Source of the DNA: Cheilinus undulatus
Taxonomy: Eukaryota; Chordata; Actinopteri; Labriformes; Labridae
Reading direction: 5' to 3'
Assembly: GCF_018320785.1 (NCBI RefSeq)
Contig: NC_054866.1
Location: forward strand, 4,863,084 to 4,927,083
DNA: 64,000 nt
Shown here: positions 11,955-24,130 of the stretch, piece by piece
How positions within the stretch are numbered: position 1 is the stretch's first letter
Layout of the letters: each line of letters begins with the position of its first letter
Notes under the pieces: generated by a model
Database searches by the model: none
What the model was told of the DNA's origin: nothing
What the model saw: the letters and a program-made list of their open reading frames with translations, nothing else
Made by a program: the position numbers and the translations under genes

Positions 11955-12023
11955 TGCTGAAACCAGGGATTGAACCAGGGACCTTTAGATCTTCAGTCTA
12001 ACACTCCCCCAACTGAGGTTCAG
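11955..12023 (-). pseudogene. tRNA-Phe pseudogene
   Basis: Anticodon GAA and D arm are present. The 5' acceptor is the GCTGAACC variant and the T stem has lost a base pair, so the cloverleaf is broken. Confidence 0.75.
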
Positions 12024-12197
12024 CACAAAAGGTCAGGAATGGATTGGGAAAAAGCATATTCATGGATAGGACGAGACACAGGAAAGTGGAACAGACACAC
12101 TGATGTAGCGCCACATAACTCACGTTTTCCTATCATGCCATCGGAGCTTAAACTTGAATGTTCCCACACAACGGGTAGGAATGACAGCTCTGGTTTC

Positions 12198-12270
12198 TGC
12201 CGAAACCCGGGATTGAACCAGGGACCTTTAGATCTTCAGTCTAACGCTCTCCCAACTGAGCTATTTCGGC
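12198..12270 (-). tRNA. tRNA-Phe (anticodon GAA), perfect copy
   Basis: Identical over all 73 nt to the copy at 11707, with intact A and B boxes. It is the rightmost unit of block 1; the linker beyond it continues to about 12355 and then stops. Confidence 0.95.
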
Positions 12271-12355
12271 ACAAAATGGCAGGAATGGATTGGGATAAAG
12301 CATGTTCATGGATAGGAAGAGCCACAGGAAAGTGGACAGACACTCTGATGTGGCA

Positions 12356-12660
12356 GATTGAAGAAACAATCAAAACTGTAGAGACTGTGCATAAAACATG
12401 ACAGCTGCAGCTAAACTTTTGCCATTTGCGCATGCGCCAGTTCACTGCTACCAAGGTCATTACTCACGTGCGTGCAATACTGCGTTCGCATGGAAAATTG
12501 ACTTCTGTTCCACTCTCTTGCAGTCACAAGGATGCGTTTAGGTACCGAAACATTGTACCATTTGATTTTACGTGTATTGGTACTTGGTAGTACCGACGAA
12601 ATTCGGTCAGTGCCTAAAAGTACCGAATTCAGTACCCATCCCTAGTCTGAACATCAGTGA
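12356..12660. repeat. Non-coding spacer with one hAT-like end
   Basis: At 12620-12646 the sequence ends in GAATTCAGTACCCATCCCTA, the inverse of the CTAGGGATGGGTAC.GAATTC end typical of a fish hAT family, followed inwards by repeated 'GGTAC' phrases. The opposite end is not found, so this is a truncated copy. Confidence 0.5.
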
Positions 12661-13248
12661 AATCTGTGCCAAAATACTAGTTTAAGACTTTTTGCAGCAG
12701 ATATGTTGTGTAGCGCTTTCTTTGTATCAACTGTCCTAAGATAAAGCGCCGTGGTTTCTTTAACTTAAAACTTCTCAAGGAAGTTATAGCATGAAATGCG
12801 TTTTAATAGTCTACCAGTGTCACACACCTACCTTTAAATCCTCCTCTTTAGCACACAGATAAGTGCCTAGATGTACGGTTGTTATTTCTATAAACCCCTT
12901 AAACACTTCAGTTTAAACATTTCTTAAACACTTAAATCATGGGGAGAAAATCTAAATTTTAAGTATTTATTAACAAAAATCAAAACAAAATGGTGACATC
13001 TCTTTTGTCTAATTGGCAACTTTAAGCCTCCATATAAACACTGCAGGTTAGAGTCTTTTCTCAGCAGCTAATTAACTTCTACTTTCAGTCTGAGAACATT
13101 CTTGACTTAACTCTTGTCAGTTCAGTCCTTATTCACACAACCGTTATGTTTTATACACTGAAATGTGAGCCCACAAACTAAACACAAAAAGCCGACATAA
13201 AATAAATAAACCCTCGTTGCAGGCCTGATAGAACTCCTTACTGAAAAG
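12661..13248. other. Non-coding stretch, nothing recognised
   Basis: AT-rich, with no exon or repeat boundary that I can support. Confidence 0.45.
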
Positions 13249-13319
13249 ATGGCAACAACTCGACTCCTTCCCGGCCACAGCGCAGCCAGCTCCATCCCTT
13301 GTCTTGTCCTGCGTGCAGG
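13249..13319 (+). CDS. Possible first exon upstream of the SAMD3-like fragment
   Basis: An ATG opens MATTRLLPGHSAASSIP... and the frame meets a consensus donor (GTGCAG followed by GTAAGT) after about 24 codons. A matching acceptor (TTTTCATACAG) lies at 14190 ahead of the SAMD3-like fragment, so the two could be spliced. The peptide itself is not recognised. Speculative. Confidence 0.25.
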
Positions 13320-13359
13320 TAAGTCCAGTCCACCCTCTCGTCTCAGCAGCGGGAGGAAA

Positions 13360-13625
13360 CCAACACCGGACGTCCTCACCCCGGGCTTGGCAGCAGGAGA
13401 GATACCCAGACCCGACGTCCTCACCTCAGACTCGGCAGCGGTAGAAAACCCAGACCCAACGTCCTCACCTTTGGCTCGGCAGCAGGAGAGAAACCCAGAC
13501 CAGACGTCCTCACCTCAGACTCGGCAGCGGTAGAAAACCCAGACCCAACGTCCTCACCTTTGGCTCGGCAGCAGGAGAGAAACCCAGACCAGACGTCCTC
13601 ACATCGGGGTTGGCAGCAGGAGAGC
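13360..13625. repeat. 45-bp minisatellite, about 6 copies
   Basis: The phrase 'ACGTCCTCACC' recurs near 13369, 13414, 13459, 13504, 13549 and 13593, within units of 44-45 bp. Two unit types alternate: one with CAGACTCGGCAGCGGTAG, one with TTGGCTCGGCAGCAGGAG. Open frames on both strands are a by-product of the repeat. Confidence 0.85.
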
Positions 13626-14189
13626 AAGCGAGCCGAGCGCACTGCTACGTGCATCCAACTGTTCTCCCCTCTCTGACGTTTGTCCCGCCCCTCAGCCAAT
13701 CACAAATAAAGAACTTGATGTCTCTCTACATTGACAAATTAAAGGCAGGGATCCAACTTACACATCAAGTTAGTTTGTCACACCTCGTGTTGAAGGAATT
13801 ACATTTCAAACAAACTACAAAACATTCCCAGTCTTAAAGTGACAGGCTACTGTTTTAGTAACTGTAAAGTTTCAGCTTTTAAGCGTATTTTAATGCAGTA
13901 AACTTTAACTATGAGTATTAACTTGGACTTTTAACAGTTTTTTTAATTCACATTTTAACTCAGTGTTTGTAATTTGGGGTTTTTAAAGTTTAGACTCTAA
14001 CTCTGGGTTACAGTTGTGTAATAGATATCATGCAATCATTCAAGGGCCATTTTTTTAGAACATTTAACAAACAAAATCTACTTACCTCATTTTTGTACGT
14101 TCTGGAAAAATGCTTGGTCTTTTACCATGAAAAAAAAAAATACAGAATCTGTAAAAGTTTATTGTGTTTTTTTTTTTTTTTTTCATACA
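13626..14189. other. Non-coding stretch, possible intron
   Basis: AT-rich, ending in a long pyrimidine tract and an AG acceptor at 14190. No gene seen. Confidence 0.4.
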
Positions 14190-14700
14190 GGAAACAGCAC
14201 AGAAAGACAGACTTCTGCCACATTGTCCTCACCGTCTTCCTCCTCATGCTCTTCCTCATTCCCGCCAAGCCAACTAATTTGTGCTCCAGACTGGGTTGAC
14301 ACCTTTCAAATTCCTTGGGGAATTGTCCTGAAGAATTGTCAGAGTCTTGAAAGAGAGAAAAGACCCAAAGCCAAGACTGGGTCGACAGATGAACTGCATC
14401 GTAGTAACAGATGATGAAGGTCTGTTGAGCACCCAGCAAAAGAGCCACCACTGAAATTGAAATAAATAAATAAATGGTGGCAACTTATCCAAAATCACTT
14501 CAGGATGTTGTTGAAGGTGATGTTGTGGGACTAGGGTACCCCTCCTTGGTTAAGCAGCTGCAGGACAGAGTTGAAAATGAGAAGCGATCCTCTGGGTCGA
14601 TAATAAAGAAGCGCAAACAGGGATCAGACGAATACGATACTGAACAAAGGGCAGCAGTACAAGATACATATGGCTGCGTTGGGGAGGAATGAAGTTCATA
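14190..14700 (+). pseudogene. Broken fragment of a SAMD3-like teleost multicopy gene
   Basis: Starting at a good splice acceptor, one frame reads RQTSATLSSPSSSS, then SQLICAPDWVDTFQIPWG and SLEREKRP. After frame changes another reads MVATYPKSLQDVVEGDVVG, then YPSLVKQLQDRVEN and finally IQDTYGC-like QDTYGC. From memory this order (serine-rich linker, 'W.D.F.IPW', 'YP.SL.D', 'L..QL..R.E', 'QDTYGC') is that of fish proteins usually named sterile alpha motif domain-containing 3-like. The SAM domain itself is not present. At least two frame breaks separate the pieces, and nothing recognisable follows QDTYGC, so it is a truncated pseudogene or a piece captured by a repeat. Confidence 0.6.
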
Positions 14701-15679
14701 TAAGTTACATCGGTATAGAAAATGTCCCACTCACACGGAGAGGAGGAGATATCAACAACATTCCCCTTCAACGTGAGATGTTCTGGATATATTCCCTCAA
14801 TATGTTATCACCCAAAGGTCTTAATGAAGAGATGGATATCTGCCCTTTTCTGTAAAGTATATGCTGTGATGTACCTCTGCCATCATTATTCAGTCATCCT
14901 AGAGATTTATGAGTTTATACATTAAATTGTTTGCTGTAAAAATCATGGAACATTGTTTAGAGACTGGATTATCTTGTTATTTATTACCATGCTCTATATT
15001 TTTCCTTTTAGTTGATTTTTTATGGAAACTCAGAGTAAGAACTTTATAAAATGACATGATCAGATGCACAATAACCCCCTTTTTTTTTACGCCTCTTGCT
15101 AGGATGACAGTTAATCTCTGATTCACTAACAGCACCCACAGTACTTACAGGCGCCTCTCCAGTTCAATAATGTATGTTATGACGGCTTCCACCCTGATGC
15201 TCGCTACATTATACTATGGAGGTCCTTGGCTGAACTATTTAGTTGTCTCTCTGTATTATAACGGAGTTGAAAAAATTGTTTGTGCAATTTTGGATTTACA
15301 CAGTCACATGTTCTTGCTCTATATCTATCTGTGCAGACATTGTTACTCTTTATATGTATCTTTATGAGTTTTACAAGTAAGCACTACATCTTGAACATTT
15401 GAAATTGTAAATATCGCACTTAACACTGTGTTGTATGTAGATGTGTGTTTTCTGTCATTGAAACATGTTCACATGATAACTCTCAAATCGGATCATGTGA
15501 TTGTGAGATTACCTTCACCTGTATATAATGAGGCGCTTTTGCAGTTATCACTTGAGTCTGAAGAAGAGCAGTTCTGCTTGAAACGTCACTACTGTGGTGC
15601 AATAAATAACTATACTGTTGGAGCCGTGCAGTGTGTAAGATGCTTTTTTGTTTTTTTTTAACAGAGCCCTTTTCAACTC
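14701..15679. other. AT-rich non-coding stretch
   Basis: No gene recognised. The sequence GAGTCTGAAGAAGAGCAG at about 15554, followed by GAAACGTC, resembles a phrase found near the 3' ends of several repeat families. The assignment is uncertain. Confidence 0.35.
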
Positions 15680-15900
15680 AGCACCTGCCCACCTAGGTTT
15701 GGATGTGCGTGTACACCTTTTTTTTTTTTTTTTTTTCCTTGTTGCTCTTATTGGCCCGTAGAGATGTGACAGAAAGAACGTTCATCCAATCCCACTCCAA
15801 GTTTTTTTTCAAATTCTCTGCCTTTTCTCAAACGTTTCCTATTGAAGCTTTCCCAATAGGAAACCCTATTATAGGAAATAGAAAACTGGCGACCCCTTAA
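15680..15900 (+). repeat. Dispersed repeat shared with the helicase-exon region
   Basis: Phrases TTGCTCT.ATTGGCCCGTA, ATGTGAC and TCATCCAATC.C.CTCCAAG recur in the same order at about 2163-2225, just after the helicase-like exon. This copy has no exon, so it is the intron-side half of the same repeat. Confidence 0.6.
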
Positions 15901-15965
15901 TAAATGAAAATCAAGATTATAATAAAACAAAATAAAATCACTTCATTACATGACCATGGTTTACA

Positions 15966-17827
15966 GTAGGGCTGGCACGATATTAGATTTTCACTTCACG
16001 GTTATCATGGGCAAAACATGTCATGACAACGATATTCACACGATATCAATAAAAATTTAAATAATGGGACAAATAATCAAATTTATCTTTATTTATGTTG
16101 TGTTCTCTCTTTTGGTCGATGCATTACACTCAAAACAGCTGTCTAAGGAAGTACTGCAGCTGCTGTGTCATTGCAGAGGGTCATATTTCTTTAAAAAATG
16201 CAGAAATATTAATAGTAAGGTTTTTATTTATTCTGTAGCATGTGCTTTAAAGCTTTCAGAGTAAAAAAAAAAACATCTTATTTGGGGTTTTTTTCATTTT
16301 GGCAACAAGAATGAAATTTCCATGTTGTGATCAGCAGGGTCAATCTGTTATCAAAATCCAAGATATTTCTTTTTCATTCATCAGTAATCAGAGATAACGT
16401 ACTTTCACCAGAGGTAAAGATTCAGGGCTTTTAAGAAAACATTAGGGACATAGACCCCACAAGCCCCCCCATGGCTCCCCCTCTGACTGATAAACTTATC
16501 CACCACACAGGATTTACACATCATAATGCCAAAACAGTGTCAGAAACGTAGGGTTATAAACACATTAGGAAGTCATTAATTACAGACCTATTTTAAGAGC
16601 ACCTGCAGCAGTTTTTAAACAAGAATGATCCTGTTAGCTCTACTAAAAGAAAAAAGTTAGATAGCTGTGGTGGGATCAGGTCTGAATTTAATTTTTGCAC
16701 TAAAACTGTTTAAGTTTGTAAACAAGGCATAGTGTAATTTCTTTAAATGCGCACAGAAGCTTTAACGCTCCTCATAGTGCTGCAGACAGTATGAGCGTCT
16801 CCACTGCTCTGATGCACCTCATGATGCACAGGAAGGGACTGGCACAGAGATACTGAGCCAACATGCTGTTATTTGAGGGGAAATTCCTTCTATCCATAAA
16901 AACTGGCCTCTTTGCATAAAGCATTTAATTTACAGACAAGGACAGGGACAGAAAGGAGCAAACAGAGTAAAAACAAACTCTCAGAGAGAGCTGATGGAGT
17001 GCTGAGCTCTTTGGCACTTGCGAACAATGATCAGGAAAATAATTCCACCTACGGCTTAAAAAACAAAGGATGTAGTCTGTAAATATCACCCTGATGTTAC
17101 TCTTATCAATATTGCCCAGTTAAATTAGTCCCGGCTGCCAGCTGCTGATGTTTTTAGAGCGTTGTAGCTGACGAGGATGTGAGACTTTTCTTTCGTGATT
17201 CATTCAGTGAGAAAACTTGGTTTAGAACAGTGAAAAAACCTTACTTGTAAAGGGCAGTGCTTAAGTGAACGCAGTATTAGAATTTCTTAACCTGAACGCA
17301 GCTTCTGTCATTCAGTGCATTACATGGATGGTCAGACTTCCAGGGGAATTGGACGCACATGTTGTGGGTGCAGGTGGGAGAGAGGGATAACACAAACGCA
17401 CCAGCAGGTGTTAATGGTCAGGAAATCAGGGGGAATGGGCAGGTAGAGTGTTAGCTGTCCGACGCAGGGCTCTACCTCTACATCCTGTCCGTTAAGAGCT
17501 GTGTGAACGAGGAAAAGGAAAACTTGTTTCCTCTAAACGTCTTGCTGGGCTCCCAGTGTGCGTATGCCGGGGGCTCACATGGAGACAGAGACAGAGAGTG
17601 GCGAAGTGAGGCTGGACGGTTTCACGAACGAGGGGTGCAGAGGTTAGATGAGTTGATGATCTGTTACATTGATACACTTATTAAAAAAAAATAAGCGCTC
17701 ATGACAGCGCTGGAGTGGCACTGGATCATTTACACGATATTATCATATGCACATTTTTAACATGTTATTGATATTTTAGTTTTTAATACCACTATTATCA
17801 TCAGTACTGGTATACTGTGACAGCCCT
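15966..17827. mobile_element. hAT element, non-autonomous, with 8-bp target duplication
   Basis: The left end is GTAGGGCTGGCACGATA and the inverted right end is AGGGCTGTCACAGTATA. GGTTTACA flanks both sides (15958-15965 and 17828-17835), which is a clean hAT signature. The 1.86 kb interior has no recognisable transposase. A fragment of the same family sits at 9511-9866. Confidence 0.8.
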
Positions 17828-17835
17828 GGTTTACA

Positions 17836-18144
17836 TAAATTAATTCCAATTTGGTTTATGTTCAAATTAGCTCATTTTGTAATTCACATCAGTCTATAAA
17901 CAAAGCTTAAGAAACTGTCATACAATATCACACATGCTTGTATAAAGCTGTATGAGCTCTGCTTAGAGTAAACATTTTGACATTCATATTACTGCATAAA
18001 AATGTGCCTGATGAACTCTGAAATAGATATGAAAAAACAAAAGAGGACACTTGACTATGTCACATTTGTGTTATGTTGAATGTAGGAGATTTAAAAAATG
18101 TCAGCTGTCTAAAATACTTGAGAACATCTCCACGTGTTACCTGC
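17836..18144. other. Non-coding stretch, nothing recognised
   Basis: No exon or repeat boundary that I can support. Confidence 0.4.
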
Positions 18145-18829
18145 TGGTGTCAGTTATAAAATGTCAAATATTTAAGTGTTTTGAGCAAGTCTGAAGTTGT
18201 TAAAGGGATTTATTATTATTATTATAATTTTTTTTTTTTTTTTTACTTGTACATTTTTGCCTTGAAAGTGTCCAGAGGGTGCCCTAATGTTAAAGCTGGC
18301 ACTACATAAAAAATACAAGTGCAATCAAATCAATTTTGTTGCTAATCTTTGACCCATCCAAGAATCTCATCAGCACCAAAGCTCCTTCTTTCCACTATTA
18401 ATTTTATGAAAAATAATTCACTTTTTGTGTTTTTTGTAGTGAAAAATGTAATTTTTTCAAATAATCAAACTGGCATTTAAAGGGTTAAAATCTTGAAAAT
18501 GATTGAATGTTTGGTAGTTTTGAGTAGGTCTAAAGTTGTTTAAGAGATTTATGAAAAAAAAATACTGATGTGTGGTGATTTAATAGCAGTTTTCGTACGT
18601 GTACATTTTTGCCTCGAAGGTGTCCAGAGGGAACAAAATTCACTGAGAGAGTATAAATGACATTTAAGAGTAAAACATGTTGGAGTTCAAAAATTTAACT
18701 AGAAAGAAAAGTTCCTGTAAAAATTCATGCCACAAGCTGTAAAATAGACAAAATTATCACAAATTAAAAAAAAATAATAATAAAAAATGAGAAAAATGGC
18801 CAAAAATGCCCGAGGAGGGCACAAGGGTT
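18145..18829. repeat. Diverged tandem duplication of about 340 bp, possibly a piggyBac-type MITE
   Basis: The order 'TTTTGAG.A.GTCTAAAGTTGTT', 'GTGTACATTTTTGCCT', 'AAGGTGTCCAGAGGG' and 'GGGTTAAAATCT' occurs twice, ending near 18490 and 18832. The ends (GGCACAAGGGTTAA) resemble the inverse of TTAACCC piggyBac-type termini. The two copies are strongly diverged. Confidence 0.55.
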
Positions 18830-19394
18830 AAAATCTCATTTCAATGCACATGTCAATGTCAGTCTATGTGACTGAGAGATGACAGGTACAGCAATGTCAC
18901 CTGAACTCTAAAAATCTTTATTCTTCCACCCTAACCTGCAGACTTTTGACTGTGAGCTTCACATCCCTGTACAAACAGCAACTAAAACCCTGCATCCTCA
19001 GACTTATGATACATTACATTGATAATTTAGAGGAAATAGAGGTATGTATTTTATTTACAAGCTCCTACTCATTTTACCTTTTATTATTTAGAATATGTCT
19101 CATTTAGGTTTATTTAGTGACCTATTCTAATGTGTTGGTAAGAAATAAAAAAAGAATTAAATCCTTATGTTTTGGTTGCCCAGGAGGGCTTTCTTTGTTG
19201 CAGTGGCATTTTAAAAGGTATTGATAGCTTTGAATTTTAGCTAGTAAATTTTGAAAATTCTGGTATGGTGACAGCTATAACATTGTGGTTGATAAAAGTG
19301 AGTGAGATTTAAGATGCACGTGCGAACACGCATCCAATCAGTAACCTCATTTGTGGGATTATGCTGTAAAGCTAAAATTTTGGGGCTTCTTTAT
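18830..19394. other. Non-coding stretch, nothing recognised
   Basis: AT-rich; no gene or repeat boundary supported. Confidence 0.4.
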
Positions 19395-20207
19395 GGAATT
19401 AAAATCCTATCTTTATTCGAGATCATGCTCTAATGTTTGAGAGCAAAGTTTCAACTTTTGAGAGCAAAGCCTTTTAGTTTTGAGAGCATTTCTCATATTT
19501 GACAGCAGATTTACATGTTTTGAAGCAAAACTTTGTCATTTTGTGCTCAGATTTTTCCTTCAAAACCTTGTTTGTGCGCTCGTGTCTCTTTTCTCCTCTT
19601 GGATTTCTTTTGCTCACACACGAAACAAAACTGCTCTCAGCCAATAGGAAGTGAGCATCATGACCAATCATGGTAATGCTGCATAGTTGCTAGGGGGGTT
19701 CGCTAGATTGAGCCGAGCGTCCCGTAGGGGCGGCTCCTCTCCCGTGTATCTCCCATCTGTTCCTGCTCTAGCACCACTTAAAGATGCCATTGGTAACTTT
19801 ATGCTAACCAGTGCTAATATTTTTTCTGTTCTATTTAAGCTCGATCAAATGTTCATACATTCATATAGAGCTCTTAATGATAGGAGTAAAATGAAACTAT
19901 TGTGAGATCCCTGTGTTTCCATATGCCTGAGTAATCAGAAGTCAAAAGTTCTCCACTGCTTCAGGTATCACCGACCAATCAGATTCGCCTCTGACTTGTC
20001 TACCCCGATTGGTTGAAGGGCAGGGCTTACTCCCTCACCCTGACTTGTCGAGGAGTTCTCACTGCGTGAATGTGTTTGAAGAAGTAGACCGCATTGATAA
20101 TGCCAGAAAATGGCTGACAGTTGTCACTCAAGGAAGAAAGACAATATTCTAGTTTTTTCTTTTGCTAACACAGCTATCAGCATACCGGTAAAAACACGAC
20201 TAACTCT

Positions 20208-20343
20208 GCAAACGCTCGGAGAGAAGAGGACTGAGCAGGAAATTAAACAAGAGTAAATATCGGCGCAGCGTGCCATCTGAGGAAGCCTGGGAGCTGAAAA
20301 GTTTCATTTCAGATGCAGGGCTGACTGCTTCTCTCCTGGACAG
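20208..20343 (+). CDS. Exon-like sequence inside the long-TIR element, exon 1 of 2
   Basis: One frame is open through KSKYRRSVPSEEAWELKSF and ISDAGLTASLLD, ending at a good donor (GGACAG followed by GTAACT). The reading phase matches the acceptor at 21149, where the frame goes on. No start codon is clear upstream. The family is not recognised. The combination of an open frame, donor, acceptor and matching phase is suggestive but not proof. Confidence 0.35.
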
Positions 20344-21149
20344 GTAACTGGCCTTTTTCTTTACTATGCTATGTTGTCTTGCAACAAGAAATTTAACTGT
20401 TAAATAGTATAAATGTCCCCTGTATGATTTAGCTTTGTTGAGGCACTGCTGTTGAGGGCTCATTACCCTGAGTTAGGAGGTTTGGGGAAATTCAGGATTA
20501 TATGGACATACATTACACCCCGCTATGAAGCGTTGTTCCAGAGCCCAGCTGGTCGCATGATTTACTCTGTTTTAGTTTTTAATTTTACCAGCTAATCAGA
20601 GAAGGTAACAGTCTCCTGCTCATACCCTGCACTCACCTCTGTAGCTTGCTCAGCACGAATGTGGTTTTAAAGTAATTATGTGTAAACATATTAAACTTAC
20701 CTGAAAGAGGAGCCAGTTTTAGTTATTTCCCTTTCCCCTCAGTTTTAAGTATCATTATTCTGTGCTATAGAATAAATGACAGCGAATGTTTGGCATCATG
20801 ATAGATACTGGTTTAGAGACAATAGATTTGTAATTGCATAAACGATTAAATTGTCTTCATAGCATGCATTCACTGGAAGTTTTAGCCCATTTGTTCTATT
20901 TACAGATCCATTAAGTTAATTCCAACTTTATTACTCCTAGGTAGTGATCAGAAAACACCTGTGACCCTAAACAGATAATAAAGAGGGCAGCTTCATCTAT
21001 GTTATATTTATGTCAGAGTGCTCAATACAACAGCAAGACCCTTGAAATACAGCACAGATAATCTATAGCCACACTGTTGAATTTACAGGCATTGGACTGT
21101 GATCAGTGCATTCTGATTTCTTTTGTGTCTTTCATTTTTGTTTAAACAG

Positions 21150-21213
21150 GACAGGTGGTGATCTTCAGAAGGAGCAATGGTGGGATGAACTTCCAGCGGT
21201 GAAACTCTATTAA
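21150..21213 (+). CDS. Exon-like sequence inside the long-TIR element, exon 2 of 2
   Basis: After an acceptor (TTTGTTTAAACAG) the frame continues in phase with the exon at 20343 as TGGDLQKEQWWDELPAVKLY and ends at TAA. It is short and unrecognised. If real, the product would be a small acidic protein tail. Confidence 0.35.
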
Positions 21214-21945
21214 ACCATGGATGAAGACTAAACTCCTAGAGCTGTACTCCTACCTCCAGACCATGTCCCAGTCTGCTGCACTGAAGATCTCATAGGACAA
21301 GCATTCATTTTTTATTCCAGCTGTCTAAGACAGCTAGCTGAGAACCAGATCTTATGCACAAAAATGCTGTTTGTTTTATCTAATAAAATACTTTTGGACC
21401 ATATTTTCTCATCTTTTATGCAGCATTGTACTTGGTGATGTATTAAACAAAGTGACAGTGATTTCTTACATAAGAGAGAATGACAAGTATGTTTTATTGA
21501 TTTATGTGAAGAATGGCTTGAAACATATAAATTGCACATTTATGATTTAATTTTACTCTTAAGTAAAAACGTTTTAACTGCAAGTTTATCTACAAGTAGT
21601 TAACAATGCTAAGAGAAAAAAGTAAAAGTATAGCAAGTGTTCAAATCGCTCAAGGTAAAACTAAGGTATAAGGCAAGATCAAGTATTAAAGTGAAAAAAT
21701 AAATTTACACAGTGAAAAAATAGGAATTAAACATGATAACCTGGAACCTAAAAAGTGAAATGTATGTAAATGTCCAGAGTAATAAGTGTATTAAAAACAA
21801 ACATGTATGATGATGGCTGTGAACCCTGGATGGTGATGAAGATCTTTGAGTCATCTCTGCTCCAGGGTGAGACTTCTAATTCTAACCTGGTAAAGTAAAA
21901 TAAACAGCCTCATTACAAATTTATATGAAAGGGGTCAACTACATC
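21214..21945. other. Interior of the long-TIR element, non-coding
   Basis: A-rich, with no gene recognised. It could be 3' untranslated sequence of the exon pair just upstream. Confidence 0.35.
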
Positions 21946-23353
21946 CAGGACTTGACATTGACACCCGCCGACCAGCCAAATGCGGGTGGATTTCTGCCGT
22001 TGCGGGTAGCAGCGTGACTCTAACTAGCCACGATGGCGGGTTGAATTTATCAGCGTCACAACTCATGCGTCACCCTGAAAGTGCTAGTCAGTTAGCCCTT
22101 ATGATTCAGACTTGTTACAGAGAGGCTGTTTGGCGCATAAAAGCTCAAATTTCCCTCCAAAATAACTGAAAAGTAGCTGGTCTCTTCATCCATTCGTGCG
22201 TATTTTACGCAGCGCCAAGGGCTGTGATGCTGTATGACACACACAAACGCGACACTCACATACAGACACACACTCGCACTGACGTGTTGGTTTGACTGAA
22301 GGCTTCTATCTGTTTAGGGAAAATGTTTCAGAATTTGCAGGATAAACTCAGACCTGAACTTTCTCTTTCTGCTTTAAAGTGCCTCTCTGTCCATGTGCGT
22401 CAGCGCCGTTTATGTGTGTGTGCTCTCCAGCTGTGTGTCTCTGTCTCTCATGCGAGCCAGGGCGGGCGGTTTAATTAATACTCCATATATATTCTTTGTT
22501 TGTTGAGGGCGATCTAAACGACAAAAACCTCCGTAAAGGTGCGCATACTTTAAATGTTATTGAAACTTTTAAACGTTTGTATATTCAGGGTAAATTATAA
22601 ATTTGCCATAAATCGATAATTAACGTTTATAAAAGACGAGAGAAACTCTGAAACTTTAAATCAGTTCACTGAGGCAGTGAGAAACAGAGGCAGAAGGATA
22701 AAAGTCTGTAACTGATCACTTAGGAGTCCAAGAAAATTTAACTAAACAGTGATTTTTTTTTTCTTATATTATACATCTGTTGTTTAATGTTCTCAAATGT
22801 GAGCTTCACCACCAAATGTAAGTCATCTATTATTTGTGGAGATATTTTAATTATTAGACACACATATGAAAACATTTCCTCCATACAGTATAGAGCAGAG
22901 GACAGGAGAAGTTGGACACTTAATATTCTCTGATGGAGATTTGTCAGAGTGAAAATTAGAGATGTTCTTGTAATCTGCTGTAGTTTTTTCTAATAAACAG
23001 CCGTTTAACAGTATTTTAATTTTAGCATAAACTTGATACCCGTTACGAAAATAAAAATCTAAGAGTTTTGACTCTTAGATGACTGTCTCTAACAGTCTGA
23101 CCCATATCTCAGTAGTGTGCTGTTTCATATGTACAGGGAGAAGCGCTTTATTAAGAGGAGAGCTGATGTTGACCATACTGGTGAGAGACAGTAGAGCACG
23201 TTTGTCACATCATATCCTTTGTACCAAATTTGGCATATAGCTCAGAGTTACCAAACACCAAAGTTGTGGCTAGTGGAAATACTGAGTGGCTAGTAAGTTT
23301 GCAGAACCACTAGCCACCGTGGCTGGTGAGAAAAAAGTGAACGTCAAGCCCTG
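21946..23353. mobile_element. hAT element nested in the long-TIR element
   Basis: The left end CAGGACTTGACATTGAC and the inverted right end CAGGGCTTGACGTTCAC are terminal repeats. ACTACATC flanks both sides (21938-21945 and 23354-23361). It has no transposase. Its position inside the 19395-24130 element shows it arrived later. Confidence 0.85.
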
Positions 23354-24130
23354 ACTACATCAGTTTCACAATGTGAAAAATATACATTAAAAAGACATAC
23401 CCACTCTTCTGCCATTTTTTAAGCTCGTAAAGGCTTCACCTCCACGAGATCTTTGTTTATCAGACAGTAGGTATGGAATGAGATTTGTGTCAAAAAGATT
23501 CAAACCAAACTTCTTCAGTGTCAAACAAAAAAATGGCATTTGAGAGCAAAAAAATGTGATTCAAGCAAAAAAAAAAAAAAAAGTTGTTGTTCAGCTCATG
23601 TCTGGGAAATTTAATGAAACCAGCAGACTATCGTTTTTGCATCAGTTTGACTGCTTTATTAAATCTAATTATTGGTTAAACAGGTTTTTTTGTCAGTGCA
23701 GTAGTAGATGTTGTATACTTTTGTACACATACGTGTTTTATCAATTTTTCCAGCCACTTAAGGTGTCGTCTTCGCTTTTTACGTAAACTATGCCTATGTC
23801 ATCAACTTGTCCATTAGCTCAGCGGTAATGTAGATGTCTGTCACTCAGAACACCGGGGTTCCCCGGTATCTCATAATTATTGATACTCACTTCCTTCCTA
23901 TTGGCTGAGAGCAGTTTTGTTTTGTGTGCGGGCAGAAGAAATCCGAGAGGAGAAAAGAGATGTGAGTGCACAAACAAGGTTTGAGAGGAAAAATCTGAGT
24001 ACAAAATGACAAAGTTTTGCTCTCAAAACATGTAAATCTGCTCTCAAATATGAAAAATGCTCTCAAAACTAAAAGGCTTTGCTCTCAAACATTAGAGCAT
24101 GCTCTCGAATAAAGATAGGATTTTAATTCC

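Larger units (their letters stand above)
9867..12355 (-). repeat. tRNA-Phe tandem array, block 1 (6 copies, one split)
   Basis: Six tRNA-Phe-like units, all minus strand, start on the plus map at 9867, 10095, 10319 (split by an insertion), 11707, 11955 and 12198, about 240 bp apart once the insertion is removed. The linker is conserved and reads on the plus strand roughly 'acaaaaggacaggaatgg attgggaaaaagc atattcatgga ... ggagctaaagcttgaa ... gttcctgtttc'. Two copies are perfect. Variants here share a 5' end GCTGAACCTCAG instead of the normal acceptor. Confidence 0.9.
19395..24130. mobile_element. 4.7 kb element with ~250-bp terminal inverted repeats
   Basis: The left arm (19395 to about 19660) and right arm (about 23885 to 24130) are inverted copies. 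The outer edge is GGAATTAAAATCCTATCTTT and its exact inverse, and the arms run inward through several 'TTTTGAGAGCA' phrases to CAGCCAATAGGAAGTGAG. TTAA lies 4 bp from each outer edge, so the true target site may be TTAA. The interior holds a GC-richer stretch, a spliceable exon pair and a nested hAT. No transposase family is recognised. Confidence 0.7.
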
